This document shows, piece after piece, positions 38,189 to 47,432 of a stretch of DNA of 64,000 bases (positions within the stretch are counted from its first letter, which is position 1; each line of letters starts with the position of its first letter). This stretch comes from Paenibacillus xylanexedens. GTDB lineage: Bacteria; Bacillota; Bacilli; Paenibacillales; Paenibacillaceae. The notes under the pieces are model-generated. The model did not search any database. It was not told the origin of the DNA and worked only from the letters and a program-made list of their open reading frames with translations. The stretch covers positions 496,001-560,000 of the forward strand of contig NZ_VEBF01000002.1 of the NCBI RefSeq assembly GCF_007676705.1, written 5' to 3'. Position numbers and translations under genes: made by a program.

Positions 38189-38932
38189 TTAGCGTAAGGC
38201 CTGCAGGTTCGCCTCGGGACTTCCTGAACTTTTCTGCGTTTCACGGGGAGACCTCGTATTGATCAGATAATACAGTGTGGCATAGATCGTAATGATAAAC
38301 GTTCCAAAAAACAGGCAAAACGCAAGAGACGGGCGGCTTACACTTTCGTGCATCAGCTGAATCAGCGTCTCGCGATTCGTCAGTGCATCCCAGCTATTCA
38401 GTCGATATACACGTCCAAGCAAGACCCCATAACTTCCCAAAGCACAGCCTGCCAGTACAAAGATCCAGGATGCCCAGCGTCCAATCCGGTGATAGATCAC
38501 TTCCTGAAGCTGATACATCGACAGGAATCCCAGCAGAAGCCCAGTCCAGACAAACATTAATACAACACTCAAGTCGTACCAATAAGTGTAATCAACCCCG
38601 TTACCAACATAATACCGGGAACTCCTAGCCGTCAGATGAACCAAATCCGTAACAATATAAGAAGAGTTCGGGAAGAATAACAACCATAGCAGCCCACTTG
38701 CTACTGCAAGCCATGCGGCACCTTTCCATCTCACATTACTTAGAAGATAGGATACATAAGAAAACACAAAAGGAATCCAACCCAAAAACAGATTCCAGAT
38801 CAGGAAGCGGAAATAACGCTGATCGAGCCAATCTGCGGCTACATAGTACAGCCCAAGCGTTACTATAGTGACTACACTAAGGAAAATAAATATGCGAATA
38901 TAATTCAGTTTTCTCAATGATTCTGACCTCAC
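38189..38932 (-). CDS. DUF1361 integral membrane protein
   Basis: This 247-residue protein has six or seven membrane helices. The DUF1361 signature is visible: LLFFPNSSYIVTDLVHL (about residues 83-99) and YWYDLSVVLMFVWTGLLLGF. Function is unknown for the family. It starts 14 nt after the upstream minus-strand gene (38947-39483), so the two may be co-transcribed. Confidence 0.85.
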   Translation of the reverse strand: MRSESLRKLNYIRIFIFLSVVTIVTLGLYYVAADWLDQRYFRFLIWNLFLGWIPFVFSYVSYLLSNVRWKGAAWLAVASGLLWLLFFPNSSYIVTDLVHLTARSSRYYVGNGVDYTYWYDLSVVLMFVWTGLLLGFLSMYQLQEVIYHRIGRWASWIFVLAGCALGSYGVLLGRVYRLNSWDALTNRETLIQLMHESVSRPSLAFCLFFGTFIITIYATLYYLINTRSPRETQKSSGSPEANLQALR

Positions 38933-38946
38933 TTGATAAAATTCAA

Positions 38947-39483
38947 TTAATTTCGAAAATAGCGGATGATTTCTTCCTTATTCTTTTCAACACGCAAATT
39001 CAATCCACGTTTATCCTTCAAACCATACTGATGCAATTCATGGCCCGGATCAAGCACCAACGGTTTAGTCGCCACATCGACCAGCAAGTCCATAGTCAAT
39101 TGATACGTTTCCCGTAACTTGTCCATCGGTAGTCGTGATTCGTACCGCTTAATCAGCTCTATCAGGCGTTCAGCATACACGAGACGAACCATACTGTCCG
39201 CACTCTTCAATTGTCTTGAAGCAAATGCTGTAATTGCCGTAACAATACCCGGTTCTGTCCGATGTTTGGCGATCAACGCAAGCTCATCCACCGCATCCCA
39301 ATTCATGATAGACAGTTCGGAACTTAATTGTTGAATTCGCTCCCCTATCCATTGCTCTTCTAACTCTTGGGGTACGTCCCATCGCTTATAGTCCGCATAC
39401 ACACCTTCTCGATGCATCTGTATAGCGCTCCCGTAATGTTTGACGAACACATCCTTTGCTACACGCCAATCGGTATCTTCCAT
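38947..39483 (-). CDS. Uncharacterised helical protein
   Basis: This protein of about 178 residues is soluble, predicted mainly helical (MEDTDWRVAKDVFVKHYG at its start), with no recognised domain. The ATG at 39483 has GGTGG about 7 nt before it; the ATG at 39498 lacks a site. It precedes the DUF1361 gene by 14 nt. Confidence 0.6.
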   Translation of the reverse strand: MEDTDWRVAKDVFVKHYGSAIQMHREGVYADYKRWDVPQELEEQWIGERIQQLSSELSIMNWDAVDELALIAKHRTEPGIVTAITAFASRQLKSADSMVRLVYAERLIELIKRYESRLPMDKLRETYQLTMDLLVDVATKPLVLDPGHELHQYGLKDKRGLNLRVEKNKEEIIRYFRN

Positions 39484-39568
39484 TTTAACCACCACCATAC
39501 CTGTTCCTATTTGTGCTTACGCAGTTATCCATACACATATTACATAAATTCATTACTTCCCAAGCATA

Positions 39569-39766
39569 CTATACAAGTTGAGAACTATACATTTGCACGA
39601 GAACGAAGAGGACAGAAAGAACCTGAAGAAGTGAAGCGTTCGCCTTTATCACCAGATTTTCACCTTTGTAAAATCGAATTAAAAATCTGGGGATAACAGC
39701 GATCGGAAGGTTGTTCTGTCATCGGAGTGCCAAGTGTAAATATAATTTAGTTCAACTTAAATAGAA
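39569..39766 (+). repeat. MITE-like element, full copy 1
   Basis: The element is about 198 bp. Ends are imperfect inverted repeats (ATACAAGTTGAGAACTATAC at the left; GTGTAAATATAATTTAGTTC then AACTTAAATAG at the right). The interior (ACCTGAAGAAGTGAAGCGTT...CAGCGATCGGAAGGTTGTTC) is nearly the same as the inverted copy at 47231-47425. There is no coding capacity. Confidence 0.8.
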
Positions 39767-39800
39767 TCATACCATTTACCAAAGGAGAATCAAATTTACA

Positions 39801-40457
39801 ATGAATCCGAATTCCATGAACCCTCAGAATTTAGTACAACCTACACTGAATGCAAATCCAAATGTCATCCCTAACATGAATCATGGCGGCCATGAGATGT
39901 TCGATGTGCATGAGATTCTGGCCTCTACCATTAACGTGCTGGATCAATATATGATCTTTCGTACATTCGTGCAGAGCCAGGAACTGATTGGCATTCTGGA
40001 CCGACAGTACAATTTCATTTTATCCCAGTACAATCTCACAGCGGAGTGTTTTGCATCCGGACAGAAGCCTCATGAAGAGACGGCAACCTACATGATCCCC
40101 AACATCGTACCACCGGTATATGGCCTTAAGCCAACAGCACCAAAAAAGCCAAATCAGAGCTTGGCTGATGTAAAGGATGCCGGAATTAGCGGTCATATGC
40201 TGGGACTGATCAAATCACATGCCAGTCTCCTCGGCATGTCCTGCAGCGAGATCACGAATGCAACGGTTCGCCGAGTCGTCGCTTCGCAGATCCAGCATTT
40301 TATCGAGATGGCCTATGAAATTTTCATGTTCCAGAATAAAAACGCCTATTATCAAGTACCTCAGCTCAGTCCAAATGATACACAACAGATGCTTCAGGCA
40401 TACATTCCTGCAACCGGAGCACCTCAGATGCCTATTAGCAATAAACCACTTCATTAA
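39801..40457 (+). CDS. Spore coat protein, CotF-like
   Basis: The protein has 218 residues. The N-terminal 30 residues are Asn/Pro/Met-rich. The core has helix pairs typical of the Coat_F family (HEILASTINVLDQYMIFRTF, then ISGHMLGLIKSHASLLGMSC and ATVRRVVASQIQHFIEMAYE). It should be part of the spore coat and expressed late in sporulation. Ribosome binding site AAAGGAG. Confidence 0.85.
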   Translation: MNPNSMNPQNLVQPTLNANPNVIPNMNHGGHEMFDVHEILASTINVLDQYMIFRTFVQSQELIGILDRQYNFILSQYNLTAECFASGQKPHEETATYMIPNIVPPVYGLKPTAPKKPNQSLADVKDAGISGHMLGLIKSHASLLGMSCSEITNATVRRVVASQIQHFIEMAYEIFMFQNKNAYYQVPQLSPNDTQQMLQAYIPATGAPQMPISNKPLH

Positions 40458-40480
40458 TTAGAAAATAAAGCCCGATTACC

Positions 40481-40526
40481 CAGAACAGTCTCTTCAACCC
40501 ATTCGGGTTTTAGGGGCTGTTCTTTG
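40481..40526 (+). terminator. Rho-independent terminator of the coat gene
   Basis: AGAACAG with CTGTTCT and an inner AACCC/GGGTT stem, followed by TTTGATT. Confidence 0.7.
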
Positions 40527-40696
40527 ATTATTTATAATCATTTTCCTGCTTAAGATACTTGATTCGGTTACCAGAAACTGGTTTAATCAAAGACAGACCT
40601 TACATGTTCAACTTATGGAACATACATATAAGATACGATAAAAAGCAGCTATACAAGAGTTCAACGACATATTTGTACAATACGGGAGGTATACGA

Positions 40697-41650
40697 ATGA
40701 GATGGAAGCAACCTGCTATACTTGCTTTACTGGCCATGGCTCTAGGCTGTACTGCCATTAGCGCAATACTCACACCTTCAACAACAGTGGCTGCCCCTGT
40801 TCCCACTTCCAAAGCGGTGTATCATCAATTCCAAACCTATCGTACAGCAGCAGTGAAATCCACAGAGAGTCTGGTTAACGCACGAAAATATCTGATAAAC
40901 CATATCGATAAAGTCAATCCTTGGCAAGCTACACTCATGACCCTGCAACTGGAGAACATGCAGAACGTGAAGCTGGCTAATGTGGATCACCAAATGTATA
41001 CGGAACAGTTTCAACAAGCCTTGTCTCAAGCCCATGAACAACTTGGTTACGAACAGAAGCTTACCTATAGTCGCCTGCTCAAAAAAATTAAAGATCCGAA
41101 CGTGAAGAAGCTTCTACAGGAAGCATCTGATCTCGGATTCAAACTGGAAACCAGTGAAGGCTTGTATTACCCCATCATCAATTATGAGATATACCAAAAG
41201 TTCAAGCCTTTCGTTCAGGCTGATATTGCTGCTTACATTGACATTATGGCTACCGAGTCCAACCAGATGACGACTTCGGATGGTGGGATAATCATCTCAT
41301 GGAACGAATTAATTCAGCGTACATTGGAGAAGGAAGCCTTTTTAAACAACTTCCCGAATTCCAATCGCACAACCAAAGTAAAACAATGGTTGTTTGTAGA
41401 TTATCTGTTTTATGGAAGTGACAACACGCCTGTATATGACTGGTATACAGACGAAGAAATCCGCACAATGGACCCTGAAGTGAAGAAGGCTTACGAGAAA
41501 GCGTTGGCTAAGCGAGAACCCAACACGAAGAGTGTTCTTCTGGATACCATGGAAAAGATTTTGCTGGTTCTCAATCAGAACAATGATGAGCTTACACCTG
41601 AGATTAGAGCAATCATTGAACCTGTTCAACAACAATTTGCTAGTGAATAA
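40697..41650 (+). CDS. Secreted helical protein of unknown function
   Basis: This 317-residue protein has a signal peptide (KQPAILALLAMALGCTAISA, then a Thr/Ala stretch with cleavage near VAAPV). LGC is a weak lipobox, so lipidation is possible but unlikely. The mature part is long and helical, with no cysteines or known domain. Much longer open frame upstream is not used: GGGAGG is 8 nt before this ATG. Confidence 0.7.
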   Translation: MRWKQPAILALLAMALGCTAISAILTPSTTVAAPVPTSKAVYHQFQTYRTAAVKSTESLVNARKYLINHIDKVNPWQATLMTLQLENMQNVKLANVDHQMYTEQFQQALSQAHEQLGYEQKLTYSRLLKKIKDPNVKKLLQEASDLGFKLETSEGLYYPIINYEIYQKFKPFVQADIAAYIDIMATESNQMTTSDGGIIISWNELIQRTLEKEAFLNNFPNSNRTTKVKQWLFVDYLFYGSDNTPVYDWYTDEEIRTMDPEVKKAYEKALAKREPNTKSVLLDTMEKILLVLNQNNDELTPEIRAIIEPVQQQFASE

Positions 41651-41680
41651 TCGAATGGTGAACAGCTAAATGTGAATGCA

Positions 41681-41720
41681 AAAAAGCGGCAATCCTCGTG
41701 ACAGAGGTTGCCGCTTTTAA
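41681..41720. terminator. Bidirectional terminator
   Basis: AAAAGCGGCAA pairs perfectly with TTGCCGCTTTT, with A and T runs outside on both strands, between the convergent secreted protein and sigma genes. Confidence 0.85.
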
Positions 41721-41748
41721 GGTTAAATATCAAATCCGTACGATTTAA

Positions 41749-42684
41749 TCAAAGAGTTGACGTGTCAATCGATGTAAGTTTGTTCGGATTTACGACGAGA
41801 TATACTCCCTCAATCCGCTCACCGGAAGGGTCCAACTCCAGACAGAATACCTCGGACAACTGCCCTTCTTTCATCAACGCGAGTTGAAGCTCGCCATTGA
41901 TCCACATCGGTACCCATTCTCTCTCACGCAATCGAGTAAGGACTCGCCGTGAGGTCAGGAGTGCAAGCACGCCTTTGTGAACGTTCATCGTTCTCATAAC
42001 CGTATGCACAACTCCACCGCCATCTGCTGTAAATACAGGCTGATCCGCCAGTAACTCCAGCATGGCAGAGACATCATAACGAAGGAACGCCGTTGTAAAA
42101 CGGCTCAGTAATTCGCCTTTGGCTATCATATCCGCATCACTCTGCTCGATCGGCGGTAGTCTTTCAGGCAAATTTCGTCTGGCACGGCTAAAGATTTGAC
42201 GGCAGTTACTCTCCGTTTTACCCAACCAATCCGCTATTTCGGAATAGTCATATCGGAACGCTTCACGAAGTAGAAACACTGCCCGTTCCATGGGCGAAAG
42301 ACGCTCCAACATGACCAAGTAAGCGTACGATATCATCTCTTTCTTCTGCATCGTTTCCTCTGGCATGTTATCCACTTCACGATCACCCATCGGCTCTGGC
42401 AGCCACTCACCAACATAACTTTCCCGCTGGTTGCGGGCGGAATTTAGCAGATTCAAGCTTCGGTTCACAACCAGTCTGGCGATGTAGGACTTGGGATTTC
42501 GAATATCCTGAGCAGATTTGCTCTGAATCCCCGCAAAGCAATCCTGCACAATATCTTCAGCTTCTACCACACTGCCCAGCATACGGTATGCTACCGAAAA
42601 TGCATAATTTTTATAACGAATATACAGCTCACCAACATCCAGAGAAGACACTTCTGGCTCATTGGCGTGGAAATTAGAATTCAT
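41749..42684 (-). CDS. ECF41-type RNA polymerase sigma factor with SnoaL-like C-terminal domain
   Basis: The protein has 311 residues. Sigma region 2 (YRMLGSVVEAEDIVQDCFAG, about residues 33-52) and region 4 (ERLSPMERAVFLLREAF and YSEIADWLGKTESNCRQIF) are followed by a C-terminal NTF2/SnoaL-like domain of about 110 residues, the hallmark of ECF41/SigJ factors. In that group the tail tunes activity and replaces an anti-sigma factor. It lies 32 nt after an AhpD-like gene, the usual partner. GAGGAGG precedes ATG. Confidence 0.92.
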   Translation of the reverse strand: MNSNFHANEPEVSSLDVGELYIRYKNYAFSVAYRMLGSVVEAEDIVQDCFAGIQSKSAQDIRNPKSYIARLVVNRSLNLLNSARNQRESYVGEWLPEPMGDREVDNMPEETMQKKEMISYAYLVMLERLSPMERAVFLLREAFRYDYSEIADWLGKTESNCRQIFSRARRNLPERLPPIEQSDADMIAKGELLSRFTTAFLRYDVSAMLELLADQPVFTADGGGVVHTVMRTMNVHKGVLALLTSRRVLTRLREREWVPMWINGELQLALMKEGQLSEVFCLELDPSGERIEGVYLVVNPNKLTSIDTSTL

Positions 42685-42716
42685 AAGAAGCCTCCTCTGG
42701 CATGGTGCATGTATTT

Positions 42717-43163
42717 TTAGTTAAAGCAACCCGGATACATCCCAGTTGTGATCGCAATCCGGTTCCAGTTATTAATTGTATTAATGGCCAGGATCAGATC
42801 CACCAGCTCGGATTCACTGAAATGTTCACGAACCTTATCGTACAACGCAAGGGGTACGCCCTGTTCCGAGATTCGAGTCACGGCTTCAGCCAGCTCCAGC
42901 ATAACACGTTCTTTATCTGTGAAGAAAGGCACTTCACGCCACACACTCAGTAAAAGAATATGATCCGCATAATCTCCCAGTTTCATCAGATCTTTGGCAT
43001 GCATATCAAGACAAAAGGCACAGCCATTGATCTGAGATACACGAATTTTCAACAACTCGTATAACACTTTATCTTCAAATTGCCCGGATATATATTGCTC
43101 CATCGCCATCATCGCTTTAAAAGCACCTGGACTCGCTACTCTGTAATTCGTTCTTAAATTCAT
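42717..43163 (-). CDS. Carboxymuconolactone decarboxylase/AhpD-like protein
   Basis: This 148-residue protein of the CMD/AhpD fold has the redox-active CxxC plus His: NGCAFCLDMHAKDLMKLG (about residues 51-68). It is probably a peroxidase-like disulfide enzyme. It is the conserved neighbour and target of ECF41 sigma factors, and has a matching ECF41 promoter 38-64 nt upstream. The two genes probably form one operon. Confidence 0.9.
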   Translation of the reverse strand: MNLRTNYRVASPGAFKAMMAMEQYISGQFEDKVLYELLKIRVSQINGCAFCLDMHAKDLMKLGDYADHILLLSVWREVPFFTDKERVMLELAEAVTRISEQGVPLALYDKVREHFSESELVDLILAINTINNWNRIAITTGMYPGCFN

Positions 43164-43200
43164 ATCTCATTCGCCTCCGTCATTTGGTTTACATACTGTA

Positions 43201-43227
43201 GACAAACGACAGTCGGGATCTGTGACA
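43201..43227 (-). promoter_or_regulatory. ECF41-type promoter upstream of the AhpD-like gene
   Basis: On the minus strand TGTCACA, a 16-nt spacer and TGTC. The published ECF41 pattern is TGTCACA-N16-CGTC, so this is one base off in the -10 part. It lies directly upstream of the expected target operon. Confidence 0.72.
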
Positions 43228-43568
43228 TTCTCTGCGAAATCTTTTGTATTCCAACAGGGATATGTTCGACTTAAAAATACTCATACTGAATTCTGATGAC
43301 AGGACAAACTTCACGGAGTCAACAATTGTTAATGGGAAACAAATTAGTGAGAGGATTTTTATATACACAAATAACATATAGCGTAAGATAAATTCGGAGT
43401 TTTCCGTATTCATGACCGTTTTTTACGGTGCTGTTTGTGATTTCAGCCAAAAATAGGTTGGATATATTGATACATTGACCAAAAGAGTAGTAACATACGG
43501 CTAATCAAGTAACCTTTTCTGACATAAAAAGAGAGTCATTTATTCATATCGGCAAGGAGTGTTTTAAT
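43228..43568. other. Gene-free stretch before the Rieske gene
   Basis: About 340 nt with no convincing gene. It should contain the promoter of the plus-strand Rieske oxygenase; no clear box or operator was identified. Confidence 0.4.
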
Positions 43569-44615
43569 ATGATAACTTCCAACGAAAACCGTACCGTGGC
43601 ATCCGAATTGCCTAGAGGTTGCACGTTCACCGCTGAAGACTGGCATGTATTATCCCAATATTGGTACCCGGTAGCACAAGTAACCGAAGTAACCGACAAG
43701 CCACTGGCTGCTCAATTACTCGATGTGAAGCTGGTACTTTATCGCAGTAATGATCAGGTAGTGGTAGCCAAGGATCTTTGTTTTCACCGTGGGGCGCCAC
43801 TTAGCAAAGGCTGGGTAGAAAATGGCGAGATTGTCTGCCCTTATCACGGTTTTCGTTATAATTGTGAAGGGAAATGTACCGCAGTACCTGCGCACCCAAG
43901 CTCCAAAATCTCACCAAAGCTCAAACTCATTGTATACCCAGCAGTCGAACGTTATGGCTTAATATGGACCACTCTGGCAGGAACGGAAGAACAGATCCCT
44001 TCCTTCCCAGGATGGGATGATCCGGATTATATCAATATTTTGCCTCCCAACTTTGACATTGCTGGTTCCTCTGGACGACAAATGGAGGGATTCCTGGATG
44101 TATCCCATTTTGCCTATGTGCATACCGAAACGTTTGGAGACCGAAACAACACAGAAGTCCCCCAATACAAAGTGAAACGCGAGGGGAATGAGTTACTGGC
44201 CGAGTATTGGAGTACGGTAAGCAACTATGGGAAAGGGCAAGATCTTGTTGCGCCTGAAGGTTTTCAATGGCTGCGCGAGTTTCGGGTATTCCCACCCTTT
44301 GCGGCATCTCTTACGGTACATTTCCCAGGAGACGACAAGCTGAATATTCTGAATTGTGCTTCGCCAATCTCTGCTCGTTACACCCGTCTATTCTGTCCCA
44401 TCACACGCAACTTTGATAAAGATGCACCGATAGAAGACACGATCAAGTTCAACTTGCAGGTATTCGAAGAAGATCGTGAGATGGTCGAGTCACAGAAACC
44501 GGAGGATCTGCCCCTTGATCTGCATGCCGAGGCCCATATTCCCGCGGACCGTACTTCGATTGCTTATCGACAATTATTAACAGAAATTGGCTTGGGACGA
44601 AATTATACATCGTAA
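43569..44615 (+). CDS. Rieske non-heme iron oxygenase
   Basis: This 348-residue protein resembles oxygenase components such as vanillate demethylase. The [2Fe-2S] Rieske site is CFHRG...CPYHGFRY (about residues 75-97), and the mononuclear iron site is in FLDVSHFAYVHTETFGD (Asp/His/His, about 178-194). It would hydroxylate or demethylate an aromatic compound with electrons from a separate reductase, which is not encoded nearby. AAGGAG precedes ATG. It is a single-gene unit with its own terminator. Confidence 0.92.
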   Translation: MITSNENRTVASELPRGCTFTAEDWHVLSQYWYPVAQVTEVTDKPLAAQLLDVKLVLYRSNDQVVVAKDLCFHRGAPLSKGWVENGEIVCPYHGFRYNCEGKCTAVPAHPSSKISPKLKLIVYPAVERYGLIWTTLAGTEEQIPSFPGWDDPDYINILPPNFDIAGSSGRQMEGFLDVSHFAYVHTETFGDRNNTEVPQYKVKREGNELLAEYWSTVSNYGKGQDLVAPEGFQWLREFRVFPPFAASLTVHFPGDDKLNILNCASPISARYTRLFCPITRNFDKDAPIEDTIKFNLQVFEEDREMVESQKPEDLPLDLHAEAHIPADRTSIAYRQLLTEIGLGRNYTS

Positions 44616-44640
44616 ATAAATATGATGAATTCAAATAAAA

Positions 44641-44673
44641 GAAGAAGCGTTCCGCTGTGGACGCTTCTTCCTT
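44641..44673. terminator. Rho-independent terminator after the Rieske gene
   Basis: GAAGAAGCGT pairs with ACGCTTCTTC around a 10-nt loop, followed by CTTT, 25 nt after the stop. Confidence 0.75.
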
Positions 44674-44744
44674 TGGATACAAGTTCAAATGAAGTACTAA
44701 TCATGTATTAGTAATACCATGTCTAATAAGCCGTCATTCATTAT

Positions 44745-45500
44745 TTAATCTTGATTATTCGTATTCACAGGAAGCTCTCTATAATACGGGCAACCCGGTT
44801 CGTGAATAATGCGGGGATCAACCCAAGTGCCCCAGTACGGTACACGGTTCACGTAAGGTTCCATGTTTGGCTGTGAATTAGGTTGCATGTTTGGTTGTAC
44901 ATTAGGCATTACGTAAGGTTGATGATTCACATGCGGAGCACTGTTAGAGACAGGGGCAGTTGAAGTTGGGCAATCTGCCGGTGGGCCAATAATCACTGTT
45001 TTTTTGATGGGGGCGAGCGCTTCTTGAATTTTTTTCTCGTCCAGACAGTACGTATGAGCCAGAACATTGGCAGGGGTAAGACGCAAGATGTCTGAGCCAA
45101 ATATCGCTTCAGGCACAGGTGCATCGAAGATCGCCAGTAAGTGCGTATGATCTACAGTAGCCATTTCATAGTGCCACCAACCTTGAGGTACATTAGCCAC
45201 CTGCCCTGGAGTAATCGGGAAATGAAGCAATTCATTGGTGAACGGATTAATGAGGGACACGACGGCCGAACCGCTGATGCAGTATACCAGTTCAGTTGCA
45301 TTCTGATGAATGTGTGGTTCAACCACATTGGCAGTGCTGAGGAAAATATCCAATAAAGAAGTATTGCCCAATGTGTTTAACTGTTTGATGGAAAGTGAGT
45401 TAATATAGTTGTTTTCGTCCTTCTTGAATAACGGATTTTTGCTCAAATCGTAAGTAAATTCGGTGGTTGGTAAAGTAAAATCCATGTAAGAGGTTGCCAC
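44745..45500 (-). CDS. Cupin-domain protein with Asn/Pro/Gln-rich tail
   Basis: This 251-residue protein has a cupin core with VEPHIHQNATELVYCISGSA (metal-binding His, His, Glu) and PQGWWHYEM (His), matching the protein at 18641-19234. The tail after residue about 190 is extended and repetitive (NVQPNMQPNSQPNMEPYVN) and ends with a Tyr/Pro-rich piece. The tail looks like spore-coat or surface low-complexity sequence. The enzyme role is unproven. Confidence 0.8.
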   Translation of the reverse strand: MATSYMDFTLPTTEFTYDLSKNPLFKKDENNYINSLSIKQLNTLGNTSLLDIFLSTANVVEPHIHQNATELVYCISGSAVVSLINPFTNELLHFPITPGQVANVPQGWWHYEMATVDHTHLLAIFDAPVPEAIFGSDILRLTPANVLAHTYCLDEKKIQEALAPIKKTVIIGPPADCPTSTAPVSNSAPHVNHQPYVMPNVQPNMQPNSQPNMEPYVNRVPYWGTWVDPRIIHEPGCPYYRELPVNTNNQD

Positions 45501-45651
45501 AATAAAACGCCTGCCCTTCGCTCTCGGTTTAGGTCATAACCTATATGCCAGCTTATGCCCAGCGCCCAGATGCGTGAGCCCATTTCCGGCAGGCTTCATT
45601 CGCATGCCAAATATCCCTGACTCGGACATCCAGATCAGGGCTTATTGGCTA

Positions 45652-46698
45652 TTAAAATTTTCCTTCGGCGGAAATGTCCTCCCAACTAATCCCTAATGGA
45701 CTACTGTTCAAATTTACACTTAGAAGCCAAGTCATTCGCTTCACCATGTCCGGCATTCCCATAATTAAACCATCAGTTACACTCAAATAACGCAGTTTCT
45801 TCAGTTGCTCCAGTTCAGGCGGAAGCTCACGTATGCCCGAGTACCCTATATCCAGAGTCACGAGTTCACTCAATTCACCAATTTCGGCAGGAATATGCTT
45901 TAGACCAAGATCCGACTTCTCCTTTGGCTTCCACCCAGTAGGAACTTGGTATGAACTACCACAATAAATTCTAAGTTCTCGAAGTTGTTTCAATTTCCCA
46001 ATGTCTTGATGAATACCTTCCAAATCCGCCGTCATGATCTCCAATTCTTCCAATGTTGTCAGTTCAAAAAGAGCTGGAGGAAGCGTATAAACATCCTGCT
46101 CAAAAATCGTCAACCGCTTCAAGTGCTTCAATTCCCGAATACGTTCCGGAATCTCTTTCAAGTAATGTGAACTAATATTCAGCACATCAGTCTGATGTCT
46201 AATCGCATCGTCCAATAAGCAATGAATGTTCTGATGCCGATCTAATCTAAAAAATAACCCCGTGATTCGCTCCATTAGCTCAATTGCTTCTTCTTGTGTA
46301 ATATGCATGCCATACATATTCTCATGAGCAACAGTGTAGAAGTAGTCACTTCCATCCTCGTTCAGAAAACAAAGATCATCTGGCATTGACGGATATAACC
46401 AGTCATGAAAGCGATTGGCTTCCTCCTTAAGGATCTGCCCTGATTCCGGCGTGCAACGGTATATGTAATAGATACCCTCTGAGTACATGGCGCCACTTTT
46501 CATCATCATTTCTTCCATATTACTGCTTTCAATTAGATAGGGCTCCAGTCTCTGTAACACTTTGGCAACTCTTTTAGGTGTAGCTTCTTTAGCATATTTT
46601 CTGTCTACCAGCATGAAACGCTCTGTCTTCTCTATCAATTCGTCAATCAACAGCTCATAGGCGGTTCCTCTAGGATCGGTGTGAAAAGCTACGGCCAC
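45652..46698 (-). CDS. LRR protein of unknown function
   Basis: The protein has 348 residues. The N-terminal 170 residues have no recognised motif. The C-terminal half holds about six typical leucine-rich repeats (LKHLKRLTIFEQDVYTLPPA, LTTLEELEIMTADLEGI, LKQLRELRIYCG, LSELVTLDIGYSGIRELPPE, LKKLRYLSVTDG). It is cytosolic. It opens a run of minus-strand genes with immunity-like proteins and probably mediates protein binding. Confidence 0.78.
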   Translation of the reverse strand: MAVAFHTDPRGTAYELLIDELIEKTERFMLVDRKYAKEATPKRVAKVLQRLEPYLIESSNMEEMMMKSGAMYSEGIYYIYRCTPESGQILKEEANRFHDWLYPSMPDDLCFLNEDGSDYFYTVAHENMYGMHITQEEAIELMERITGLFFRLDRHQNIHCLLDDAIRHQTDVLNISSHYLKEIPERIRELKHLKRLTIFEQDVYTLPPALFELTTLEELEIMTADLEGIHQDIGKLKQLRELRIYCGSSYQVPTGWKPKEKSDLGLKHIPAEIGELSELVTLDIGYSGIRELPPELEQLKKLRYLSVTDGLIMGMPDMVKRMTWLLSVNLNSSPLGISWEDISAEGKF

Positions 46699-46807
46699 CC
46701 TATATTTCCCCCTTCATATTTTTATTCATAATTTCAATCTGCTGTATCATCTGATTACATTGTGGCATAGGCTGATATCATCAATCCAGTCATTGGAGGC
46801 TTGTTAT

Positions 46808-47128
46808 ATGGCATACAGCCCTGGTTCAGTGTCATCCCCGCAACCTGCGGGTTATCCTTACCCTTATTATCCCCCACCGTATCCTTACCCTTATCCCTAT
46901 CCATACCCACCTATAGTTCCTTTTCCACTGCCATTTCCGATCGGCGGTCCTTGGTGGCATGGTGGCTACCACGGAGGTGGTTACCCAGGTGGGCACCATG
47001 GTCCTTTTCCAGGAGGTGGCTATCCCGGCGGACCTCACGGAGGTGGACCTGGCGGTCCGGGTGGCCCAGGTGGACACGGAGGTCCTCCAGGCGGAGGATT
47101 TCACGGACATCGTTTCTTCGATTGGTAA
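46808..47128 (+). CDS. Pro/Tyr/Gly/His-rich low-complexity protein, spore-surface type
   Basis: This protein of about 106 residues starts MAYSPGSVSSPQPAG. An N-terminal block of Tyr-Pro repeats (PYPYYPPPYPYPYP) is followed by a Gly/Pro/His block with collagen-like GGPGGPGG stretches and ends HGHRFFDW. GGAGG lies 8 nt from ATG. Proteins of this make-up are common in Bacillales spore coats or exosporia, which is an inference. An alternative frame over the same DNA is Ser/Arg-rich and lacks a ribosome binding site. Confidence 0.65.
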   Translation: MAYSPGSVSSPQPAGYPYPYYPPPYPYPYPYPYPPIVPFPLPFPIGGPWWHGGYHGGGYPGGHHGPFPGGGYPGGPHGGGPGGPGGPGGHGGPPGGGFHGHRFFDW

Positions 47129-47171
47129 TCGTAATCATTAGACTTATCCAAAGTCCAGTTACAGATTAGAT

Positions 47172-47200
47172 GAAGGAGCTGCTTCGGCAGCTTCTTTAGT
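47172..47200 (+). terminator. Rho-independent terminator
   Basis: GAAGGAGCTGC, TTCG loop, and GCAGCTTCTTT form a short stem with a stable tetraloop. Confidence 0.75.
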
Positions 47201-47230
47201 ATTAAAAACTATTGTCTAATCGTTCAGGGT

Positions 47231-47425
47231 CTATATAAATTGGACTAAAGATTATTTACACTGCACACTCCGATGACAGAACAACCTTCCGATCGCTGTT
47301 ATCCCAGATTTTTTTTTGATTCCTTTTATAAAGGGTAAATCCGGGGATAAAGGCGAACGCTCCGCTTCTTCAGGTCCTTTCTCTCCTCTCCGTTTTGTGT
47401 AAATGTTTAGTTCAATTTATATAAT
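47231..47425 (-). repeat. MITE-like element, full copy 2 (inverted)
   Basis: The element is about 195 bp. Terminal inverted repeats are TATATAAATTGGACTAAA at the left and TTTAGTTCAATTTATATA at the right. In reverse complement the interior aligns along its full length with copy 1 at 39569-39766. There is no coding capacity. Confidence 0.85.
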
Positions 47426-47432
47426 ACGTGAT

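Noticed and set aside
43189..43413. 74-residue minus-strand frame before the AhpD-like gene
   Set aside because: It overlaps the ECF41 promoter and has no start signal or homology.
46801..47169. Ser/Arg/Trp-rich frame overlapping the Pro/Gly-rich gene
   Set aside because: It is an alternate frame of a low-complexity repeat. The GGAGG-served ATG at 46808 belongs to the Pro/Gly frame.
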